Shown here piece by piece: positions 1-10,600 of a DNA stretch of 64,000 nt. A program made the position numbers and the translations under genes. Position 1 is the first letter of the stretch, and every line of letters starts with the position of its first letter. Under the pieces are notes generated by a model. That model was not told where the DNA came from. It ran no database searches and saw only the letters and a list, made by a program, of their open reading frames with translations. The DNA comes from Acanthaster planci (taxonomy: Eukaryota; Echinodermata; Asteroidea; Valvatida; Acanthasteridae): NCBI RefSeq assembly GCF_001949145.1, contig NW_019091497.1:153413-217412 (forward strand), written 5' to 3'.

Positions 1-55
1 GAACCGGGGAATAACTCGACGTTTCGAACAGTGTACTCTGTCCGTCTTCAGGAGA
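1..55 (-). repeat. dispersed repeat motif, truncated by the window edge
   Basis: Read on the minus strand, this segment aligns at roughly 80% identity by eye with 46607-46660. Both share the order TCTCCTGA, GACG, ACAGAG, ACTGT, GAAACGT, GAG and CGGTTC. An imperfect 7-bp stem with a 6-base loop lies between CTGANGA and AAAC in both copies, with changes that partly keep the pairing. The copy runs off the window exactly where the other copy continues into a histone-type hairpin. It is probably part of a dispersed retroelement; no family can be named. Confidence 0.5.
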
Positions 56-308
56 CATATTCAGCAACTGGCAACTGGTTTCCAATACCAGGCGAGCATC
101 GACAAATTACTTTTAAACTTCTCCTAAAGGAGGTATAATTACTTATTAAAAGCATACTCCTACTGCATTGGACGTACATCCACTGCCATATTTCACGTGC
201 ATGACATTTTTGGGACTCCGTATGCATGTACTCAATTCTTTTACCTGCAATGGCGAAATACACGTTACTGCCAATCAGAAACTACTGCCTGGCAATTTCA
301 TGTGGTTA

Positions 309-1281
309 GCAAAAATGTCAGCTGAGATTACAAACCACTAGCAAAAACAGTAAAATTCAGTGGATGTCATTTTAGCTGATAGACGGGTAGGTTGAAAATG
401 TCAGCGGAGATTACAAACCACAAGCAGTAAAATTCAGTGGAAGCTATTTTAGCTGATAGCCGGGTAGGTTGAAAATGTCAGCGGAGATTACAAACCACAA
501 GCGGTAAAATTGAGTGGATGTCATTTTAGCTGATAGCTGGGTAGGTTGGAAATGTCAGCTGAGATTACAAACCACAAGCACAAGCAGTAAAATTCAGTGG
601 ATGTCATTTTAGCTGATAGCCGGGTAGGTTGAAAATGTCAGCTGAGATTACAAACCACAAGCAGTAAAATTCAGTGGAAGCCATTTAGCTGATAGCCGGG
701 TAGGTTGAAAATATCAGCTGAGATTACAAACCACAAGCACAAGCGGTAAAATTGAGTGGATGCCATTTGAGCTGATAGCCGGGTAGGTTGAAAATGTCAG
801 CTGAGATTACAAACCACAAGCAGTAAAATTCAGTTGAAGCCATTTAGCTGATAGCCGGGTAGGTTGAAAATATCAGCTGAGATTACAAACCACAAGCACA
901 AGCATTAAAATTCAGTGGATGTCATTTTAGCTGATAGCCGGGTAGGTTGAAAATGTCAGCTGAGATTACAAACCACAAGCACAAGCGGTAAAATTGAGTG
1001 GATGCCATTTGAGCTGATAGCCGGGTAGGTTGAAAATGTCAGCTGAGATTACAAACCACAAGCACAAGCGCTAAAATTCAGTGGATGCCATTTTAGCTGA
1101 TAGACGGGTAGGTTGAAAATGTTAGCTGAGATTACAAACCACAAGCACAAGCGGTAAAATTCAGTGGATGCCGATTTAGCTGATAGCTGGGTAGGTTGAA
1201 AATGTCAGCTGAGATTACAAACCACAAGCATAAGCAGTAAAATTGAGTGGATGTCATTTTAGCTGATAGCCGGGTAGGTTA
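309..1281. repeat. minisatellite, 12 units of about 76-83 bp
   Basis: The core GATTACAAACCAC recurs 12 times, each followed by AAGC(AC)nAAGC, TAAAATTCAGTGGATG and GATAGCCGGGTAGGTTG. Unit length varies mainly by gain or loss of a 6-bp AAGCAC step. Units differ by scattered substitutions and there is no conserved reading frame. The array ends abruptly at the last GGGTAGGTT. It lies downstream of the minus-strand fibrinogen-domain gene. Confidence 0.95.
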
Positions 1282-4200
1282 TACTCTGTGCTTACGGCAG
1301 CAGCACTTCATTGAGGACACCGTTGACGTTTGTCGGATGTGCAGCGTGACCTCGTATCATGTAATTACTGAACTTTGTAAGTGTAAGATTTCATATAAAC
1401 TCTTCCCAATTACACGTTCTTAAGAATTCTGTTCAATCATCCTGTTTCGAAATCAAGATCCTTCATCTGAACACCAGAGGACACTGACTAATTGTGATGC
1501 CCCAGAGGAAGGTTTAGAAATAGTCAGCAAATTATTTAAAATTGTAGAAAACAATTTAATTTCACCTTTTGTGTATCCGTCTGCAGTGTGTCCATGTAAA
1601 TTTACGGCCTGGCCGATTCAACTACTTCTTTTTCTCTCCACCAGATTCAACTACTTTCATGTTCTTACCTCTCTTTTGACGTCACAGTAATGTTTTGCCT
1701 ACAAGTGGCTGCTAAAACTACAGCTCTCAGTACAAAAGTAAAAGAAGAATTCACAAAGTATTAAAAGTCCACACAGCTATCAAAATACCATATAACACAC
1801 GTACGCATATTTGCTACATGAACATACAACCCTATTTAAAATCAAAGGGACAAATGTAAATTTTGAACGAATTTGAGGTACAATTGAAAACCAACAAAAG
1901 TTGATATTTATGTAAACTTTGGTAAAATGAGAGTGGTCTATGAGCAAAGTGTCTTTAGAGTGACGCATTCAGGACCCATTAGCTCGCTTTTGAAGATGGC
2001 TGGTCTACCATCCACAAAGTGTCTCACCTGGAAACATAAATTAACTGACTTGCCAAATAGATCCTGCAAGTTAAGTCAAAGGTCACGCAGCGAGCTATAT
2101 AAGAACCCTAATCGGAGAGCCCCCACCTATGGCGATTTTATATGAGGCTGCCCTGTAATTTCTATCATTTTTAGAAGAATGATTTCTGACTAAAGCCACC
2201 CCAAGAAACACTCATGTCAAAATTTTATCTTTGTGTTCTTTTAATAATATTGTTGAAAAGTCACCTGACGATGGGTAAAAATAAATTTCATCATCAACCT
2301 TTCACTTCCAGCACTGGCCTCCCTAGGTCTCCTCGAATGTGTATGTTTATCTTCAATTCAGTACTTACGCGAGAACGTTGCTCAGATTTAATTTGCCTAC
2401 AGGCAACGGGTTCTGGGCTGGCCTAATGTGGTTCTTTTCAGCAAGGAATAGATTAGATTTGAAATTTTTCATAAATGCTGATTATCTCTTTGAGTTGATT
2501 CACTGTAATTGTAAATAATTGTAAACTGCTAATTTTGGTCTCCTGTCTAAAGTTTTTATCTATAGACAGCCATAAAATAATTTTGTTTGTGAACATTCAC
2601 GTAAGAGTACACGCAACTGCACTGGTCGACATGTATTTTAGATTTTCGGAAGTGTGAACTCATGTTTTGGCATATATGTCTTTTTCGGGTCAGGCAATTT
2701 TGCAGTTTCTAGAAATTAATATGCTAGGAAATATTTTACAAATGCCCTTTTCAGAGGAATTTCTTTGAAGAAATAAATGACAAAACATAACCGCGAATTT
2801 TGGAAGGTTGGTTTCTTATCCAAGGGTTCCGGAAGTGCGCCATCAGGGGTCCACTTCCAAGCTCTATTCTACTCTGAGTGCAATATACTATAGAACAATT
2901 TACTAAATACGCGGAGCTACCTGAGTTGCCGATCGATAATCTGATTGCTGCTTCCATATAACTTTTTTCTTACGCCTTTGCTTGAAATGCCCCGCGCTTG
3001 TCTCGCTACATAATGTGTTTGTCGGGGCCAGGTGTGACCTGGACAAAGTTCAAGTGTTAGGAATAATCTACAGGGACATTAAATCAATGACCAGGAACAT
3101 ATTTAAGGGTGGCCCCTAAAAACTTAGAACTGAGGAACGGTTAGATCATCCCAGAGAGGCAAAGTAGGCCTACACGGCAGCGGAAGAAATCGTTGACCAA
3201 CGTCATTCAGCAAGATTCTAACGCCACTGCTCTTTCTTTTTACACTTTTTAGAAGAATGCGTTTTGGTTCGCTACACGCAACAACAAATCGGGAGTACAT
3301 GATTCACTTATTTTGGAGATGACAAAAATATTTATTTTTCGTCATTTCGAACCGGCGGTAAACCAACTCCAAACTCGTTTGGTCGGAACTATGACGTGAC
3401 ACAGGCACGACCGAAGTCGCGACAACACTCAACCAACGACCAAGCCAGAAACAAGTTTTAGGTCGGGGTCTCGAACTCATCCAACTCTCTGGATAGTAAA
3501 GCAGGCATTGTCTCCCCCATACACCAGACGAGTAAAGTGTTTTTGGATCCATTTAAAGTAATGCAAGGTCATTCCTATGATCAATGGGGCAGTAGGCCGA
3601 ATCACACCCATGTCCTAACTGGCATTACGCCAGAGGCTCTGTTCTCGAAAAATCCTGGGCTCAGTGCGACCGCGGAAAATTTCCTGTGGTTCAATAATTC
3701 ACAGGGTACAAAGTATGCGGGGTTGTATCAGCTAAGGTTAATAAGAGAATTCTAACGAAGGCTAAAATGGGACGACCAAATGGCCTTACAAAATAATCCG
3801 ACAAGTGTAATTTTTTTCCTAGGAAGGTTAGGGGTAATTATCATATACGCGGAAGTGGTTAACTGCGAGCTAGTAGACACTTACCAACTTCAGTGCTAAG
3901 GTAAATGTGGGGCTTTACTTTCCAATTATAGAAACATCTACCAACCAACTAATTCCCAACCAAGAAAAAAATTAACACATAGAGAATCAAACTCTTGGTT
4001 TGTTGGTTCTAAGTATAACGCTCCTCTAACAGAGCTACCATGCAAGTCGGCCGGAAGAGCAGTTTGGTTGTGTCTTATACTTAAAAGTTTGTGTATCCCA
4101 TTTATGATAACTGCCCCCAGTTTTCCTAGACGAAAACGCAACGGTTAAGATACGCCCATTCTATTATAATTACCCTAACCTCCATAGGAAAAAAATATGC

Positions 4201-4378
4201 ATCCCACAAGCTGTGTCTAGATATTCGTGTCAATTCAGTACAGCCGGTAAAGGCAACATAATTACCAAAATATACTATCAAACACTGCTTTCCATGTTTT
4301 CCATAACAAGAAGCGTATGTAATGTATATGACTACTGCTTTGTGCATTGTTAAAGTGCTAATGATGTCCGTACTATTC
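1282..4378. other. intergenic region, no gene recognised
   Basis: Only short ORFs without domain signatures were found. It includes one TAGGCCTA (3165-3172). The sequence immediately 3' of the fibrinogen-domain stop codon (4378 downward) has no canonical AATAAA on the minus strand for about 300 bases; a CATAAA variant sits near 4111. The true 3' end of that gene was therefore not located. Confidence 0.5.
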
Positions 4379-4632
4379 TCAGTTTTTCATCCGGAATTTC
4401 ATCTCGGAGGTTCTCAGCGAGTAGTAATAGCCTTTCCACTGGTACCATACCACTCCCTTGCCGTAGCTGTCCGTGTTACCGCCCAGGTAGTCTCCATTCA
4501 GCGAGGCATAGTAACAACTGTTGTGCCACCATGCACTGTGGTACTCCTTCGCACAGTTCTTGGTACCCCAGTTGTCGTTATCGCGGTCCTTGGTTGTGAA
4601 GGGTTGGTTGTCATGATTGGCCATCGCATCAC
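4379..4632 (-). CDS. FReD gene exon 4: C-terminal end of the fibrinogen-like domain
   Basis: This exon encodes residues 333 (split Gly) to 416 and stop TGA. It contains NHDNQPFTTKDRDNDNW, the acidic loop that binds calcium in family members, then NCA...WWHNSCYYASLNG with Cys359 and Cys372 twelve residues apart. It ends with GGNT, VVWYQWKGYYYSL and the usual SEMKFR block. The acceptor is CTCTTTCAG|GT. The domain is complete, and the long plus-strand ORF over the same bases is its shadow. Confidence 0.95.
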
Positions 4633-7600
4633 CTGAAAGAGACGATGTGCGCACATAAAGTGTCAAGTCACAAATTTGTAGCAATGTCTACTTGTATGGA
4701 CAGCTAAAGTTTGCAGAAATATCCTTAGTTGGTGTCAGGTTTTCCTTATTACATTTGCCCAATTAGGTTGGCATTTTCAGTTTAGTAGTAGATGTAGTAT
4801 TTTTCATTGCGTTTTATAGCTGCGTGCACTTTTAACATTTTGTTTGATGGATTGAAGAGCACGATTATTGTAATTGGTTGCAATATTACGTCCATCAAAC
4901 TAGCCAGCTTTAAGAAGTTTGTTTTGTACATGGATCTTACTGATTAAACACTGATTAGGCCTACCCTATTTAATCCGTCTGCGGGTTTTCATCTGCTTCT
5001 GCCAGGATTTGGTTTCGGAAACAATACTTCTTTAACAATGGTTGCTCTATCCACCCTAATAAGCGAAACCGGACATGTGATCTCCTTCCACCTCAGAAGG
5101 ATCATATTCTATTCGTTATGACGGAAGCGCGTGTGTCACCTACTTGAGATAAATCGTTGGTGGCCATTCATTTTGTACAGTTAATGTTCCTCCCGAATAC
5201 TTCATGATTAAGCAACTGTCACACGTCAGGACTTGTAAATACAGTGCATATTGAGCAGATGAGTGCAGACGTCAAGGAACTGTTTACACATTATCATTAT
5301 GCTTCTCCTTTTTTTTTTACAAACCGAGCGGTCCGTGGGCCCTAATTGCCACTGCCGCTCAACTGAGACCAGCGAGCAAAATGAGTAGGCCTACATCGTT
5401 GAGACAGGCTTGGCGGTAAGCGTCAAAGTGCGAGTGCTGAGGGTTGTTCTCAATTAAAATTCGTTTCTTGAAGACAAAATACCAATCATTCCTTGAACTG
5501 GTTTCAAATGCAGCTTTTTACAAATGGGTAACGGAGTATCGATTCTTTACAAAGTTTGACAAATGAAGAGCGTTCTACATAGCAGACACCGAGCCTAGGC
5601 CTGTCAGCCACACAGGCCCTTTAGTTAAATAAGCCACTTTCAGGCTTCGCGCAATTTAACGGGGGTTCTTACGTAATGGCTAACAACAGAGTAATATGCA
5701 TGGTCTGCAGTTACAGCCTTGATGCTGTTCTAGTGTTTGGAGCTTATGGACATAATGCTGCTCCCCGCTACTGATGGCATTTTGTGTCTTGAAAAAGTCT
5801 AAATACCAGAATGATGGCTAGCTCACTGTGACCAATAATTTAAACCAATAAATAAGTCCAACCTCTCGTCCTCGTAGTGGGAGACAAACATGTGGCTTTC
5901 AAGTAGGGTATAGATTAGTGGGCTGAAGCTACGCGGGCCTTGACTCCTTTAAACCCTACGGTGGCCGTAACAACAAAACTCCAAATCATGAACAGCAGGT
6001 CAACAAGGCCCCAATGAAGGTCTGGTGGCGACAATCGGAGCGCGCAATCTAACAGGCGTCTTCAAAGCTAAAATTCCGACCTTGAGATCTATGGCTAACC
6101 CGCTGACAGCACAGAAGATGGGTTAAGTCGAAAGAGCCTGCGTCAATCCTTTCAGTCCATCCAGCGTATGCGTGGTTCCCTTAACATGGATGTATATTTT
6201 CCCCAATAAATTAGACTGATGGCAACCCATGCAAGACGGTCGAGGAGATGGTGGCCCGCTGGCAAGAACACTGCAACCCCACGCTCAACCACCCACCAGC
6301 CATGCCCTGCCCTCAACGCACAGGCAACAGCCGCAGTCCCCGTTACAGGATGTTCCGTGAGACACCCCATCCCGGCCGAGGTACGTTGTGCCATCAGAAA
6401 ACTCAGGAACGGACGTATTGTAGGATCTCACGCGTTGACATTATTCCTCCTGAACTAATCAAGTGTGCAGAGGCCGTAGTAACGAGGCACTTTATAATCT
6501 CTTCCTCAAAATATGGCCTTCGGGTATTGGGCTCATATTGAAAGGAGGGACTGCACCATCTCCCTGTGCAAAGGAAAGGGTCATCGAAATGAAGGCCTAT
6601 CACGCTGTTGTCAGTCCCCAGAAAGGTATTCAACCATGTCCAACTATCTCGCTTAGAATAAATACTCAACGGTCACAGTCGCCAAAGCCGTCTGGCTTCA
6701 CGAAGCGCTGCTCAACAGAAAGTGCTGTGCCTTCCGATTCCTGTTAGAACTACGTCGTAAAGAGACATATGAAAAGACACAGAAGCAGCCTTCGACTCAG
6801 CTGATCGGGAAGCTCTATGGCAAGTCCTGAAAGCACTACATGTACAGTCCCACCATTCCTGCTTCATCTGCTTCAGGCTCAGCATGAGGATAGCACATGT
6901 ACCTCGACCGGGCGTTTTGGAGACGATATCTCAACCCCCTTTTATAGGCCTACCACCTTAGGTGTACATCTGGGCTACATTCCCGCCCAAAATCTATTAT
7001 GCCGTGTCATCGACCGGATCCTAAACTGCTGCCAGTCAGATCTCCGAGTAATAGTTGGAAACAAGCCCTTTACAGACACTGGACTATGCCGACGATACTG
7101 CCCTGTTCATACAGAAAAACACGACTAGTTTGAGCTAGTTTGAGAAAGAAACCGGGACAATGGGGAATGCAAGTGTCAGGGCCAAAACGAAGACCTAGAG
7201 CTACACCGGCCTTGGCCTATCGATCGCGTCACCTACTGTTATGGACCTGACTGTCCAAATCAAGGGGAAATTTGGGTATCTCGGCTGCGACACAGACTCC
7301 TCAGGATACTCTTCTCCCGACATTCCCCGACGAATAGACCTCGCTTCGTCAACCTTTGAACAACTAAACCGGGTGTGGCAGAACAAACGCATTAACCTCT
7401 CAACGTAGCTGAAAATATACATGACTTGTGTCCTCTACGTTCTACTATAGGCCTATGGGTCGGCGACGTGGAGGCCTAACTGAGGACGAACGAAGGCATC
7501 GAGCCTTCAGTATGACGTACCAGTGGCACGTCAACGGTGTCCGGCGGTCCGACTTTGGACTGTCACCAACACCGCTGTATCACGAGGATCACTGGTCAGA

Positions 7601-10600
7601 AGAGTACGTCAATCCCTCCTGGCCTCGTCTGACGGCAACCGGTTGACACGCCAGCCAATCATGTCTCCCTTAAGCTGAGCGTCGAAGTATAAGGGGACTC
7701 CACCCCGACACTGCCTGCAGGAGACCCAGGGACCGACCACGCAACACCTAGGTGCGCCAGGTGGAAGTTGACAATGGGACGCGAGCGCAAAAGCTGTGGC
7801 AGTCTGCATCCGATAGCTTCGTCTGGGCGANAATAAGTCCAACCTCTCGTCCTCGTAGTGGGAGACAAACATGTGGCTTTCAAGTAGGGTATAGATTAGT
7901 GGGCTGAAGCTACGCGGGCCTTGACTCCTTTAAACCCTACGGTTGCCGTAACAACAAAACTCCAAATCATGAACAGCAGGTCAACAAGGCCCCAATGAAG
8001 GTCTGGTGGCGACAATCGGAGCGCGCAATCTAACAGGCGTCTTCAAAGCTAAAATCCCGACCTTTAGATCTATGGCTAACCCGCTGACAGCACAGAAGAT
8101 GGGTTAAGTCGAAAGAGCCTGCGTCAATCCTTTCAGTCCACCCAGCGTATGCGTGGTTCCCTTAACATGGATGTATATTTTCCCCAATAAATTAGACTGA
8201 TGGCAACCCATGCAAGACGGTCGAGGAGATGGTGGCCCGCTGGCAAGAACACTGCAACCCCACGCTCAACCACCCACCAGCCATGCCCTGCCCTCAATGC
8301 ACAGGCAACAGCCGCAGTCCCTGTTACAGGATGTTCCCTGAGACACCCCATCCCGGCCGAGGTACGTTGTGCCATCAGAAAACTCAGGAACGGACGTATT
8401 GCAGGATCTCACGCGGTGACATTATTCCTCCTGAACTAATCAAGTGTGCAGAGGCCGTAGTAACGAGGCACTTTATAATCTCTTCCTCAAAATATGGCCT
8501 TCGGGTATTGGGCTCATATTGAATGGAGAGACGGCACCATCTCCCTGTGCAAAGGAAAGGGCCATCGAGATGAAGGCCTATCACGCTGTTGTCAGTCCCC
8601 AGAAAGGTATTCAACCATGTCCAACTATCTCGCTTAGAATAAATACTCAACGGTCACAGTCGCCAAAGCCGTCTGGCTTCACGAAGCGCTGCTCAACAGA
8701 AAGTGCTGTGCCTTCCGATTCCTGTTAGAACTACGTTGTAAAGAGACATCTGAAAAGACACAGAGGCAGCCTTTGACTCAGCTGATCAGGAAGCTCTACG
8801 GCAAGTCCTGAAAGCACTACATGTACAGTCCCACCACTCCTGCTTCATCTGCCTTAGGCTCTGCATGAGGATAGCACATGTACCTCGACCGGGCGTTTTG
8901 GAGACGATATCTCAACCCCCTTTTATACCACCTTAGGTGTACATCTGGGCTGCATTCCCGCCCAAAATCTATTATGCCGTGTCATCGACCGGATCCTAAA
9001 CTGCTGCCAGTCAGATCTCGGGAGTAACAGTTGGAGCCAAGCCCTTCACAGACACTGGACTATGCCGACGATGCCGCCCTGTTCATACAGGAAAACCCGA
9101 CCAGTAGCCTATCTCACCCAAGAGCTAGTTTGAGGAAGAAACCGGGACAATGGGGAATGCAAGTGTCGGGGCCAAAATGAAGACCTAGAGCTGCACCGGC
9201 CTTGGCCTATCGATCGCGTCACCTACTGTTATGGACCTGACTGTCCCAATCAAGGAGAAATTTGGGTATCTCGGCTGCGACACAGACTCCTCAGGATCTC
9301 TTTTCCCGACATTCCCCGACAAATAGACCTCGCTTCGTCAACCTTTGAACAACTAAACCGGGTGTGGCAGAACAAACGCATTAACCTCTCAACCTAGCTG
9401 AAAATATACATGACTTGTGTCCTTTACGTTCTACTATAGGTCTATGGGTCGGCGACGTGGAAGCCTAACTGAGGACGAGCGAAGGCATCGAGCCTTCAAT
9501 ATGACGTGCCAGTGGCACGTCAACGGCGTCCGGCGGTCCGACTTTGGACTGTCACCAACACCGCTGTATCACGAGGATCACTGGTCTGAAGAATATCCAC
9601 GCAACCATCATTTACAAGGACGTCAATCCCTCTTTGGCCTCGTCTGACGGCAACCGGTTGACACGCCAGCCAATCATGTCTCCCTTAAGCTGAGCGTCGA
9701 TGTACAAGGGGACTCCACCCCGACACTGCCCGCAGGAGACCCATGGACCAACCACGCAACACCCAGGTGGGCCAGGTGGAAGTTGACAATGGGACGCGAG
9801 CGCAAAAGCTGTGGCAGTCTGCATCCGATAGCTTCGTCTGGGCAANTATACTTCTACCATGATGGATCACAGAAGAACGACGATAATAATGATGCTATGC
9901 ATCGTTTGTCTTGTATAATGGAATTTACTATTCATGCGTTTTGGTATGCGCAGAGTAACAGCTATGGGCTTAACAGCGAAATGGACGGTTGGTTGCTTTC
10001 ACCAACTACAATTCTGTAAAAATCTCTGTAATCTTAATTAAATTCATCTAATCTAAATTAATTCAAAAATATCTCGCTGGCATTTTTCTCATTGAAGTAT
10101 GAAATACAGGAGAAAATGAGAGTTTGAAACAACGGAAATTAAAATTTGTAATTGTCCCCTTTTGTTATAGAAAAAAATGAAAGCAACAAATCAAGGAGTT
10201 CGCACACTCATCATTGACTCTGAAAATTACAGTCTGGAACCCATAACAGAGCAGAAACCGTAACTCATGTTCTCGTACCGATTTACTTAAATTTGACTCG
10301 TGTGAAGAACTTCTGAGGAAGAGGTCGAAAAATTGTTCAAACCTTAATTGCAAGTTTGACTGCGTACGTGTAGCCTACAGGAAATCATTAAAAAAGATGC
10401 CGCCTGAATACTCATCTACCAACAATCAATCCACGTGTATAATCCACAATGTAGAAGAAGTTTGCCGCTGCTGCTTGCAGGGTACGTGGAGCGTCTATCA
10501 TGAAGATTCACTTGGTACTCCTCGTCACAGATTCACAGCATACAATAAGCCTTTACTGCGTTCTCGTTGCATCATGGGATGCATTTTATGCACGAAGGCC

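Noticed and set aside
309-1281. CRISPR-like array
   Set aside because: The units are contiguous tandem repeats without unique spacers and lie in a eukaryotic context.
4322-4684. Plus-strand 104-codon ORF over the fibrinogen-domain exon
   Set aside because: It is the antisense shadow of exon 4, whose minus-strand frame matches the FReD C-terminus residue by residue.
5851-9845. Active LINE
   Set aside because: YADD is present in both units, but many frameshifts and stop codons interrupt the reverse transcriptase, and no intact endonuclease or 3' tail is visible.
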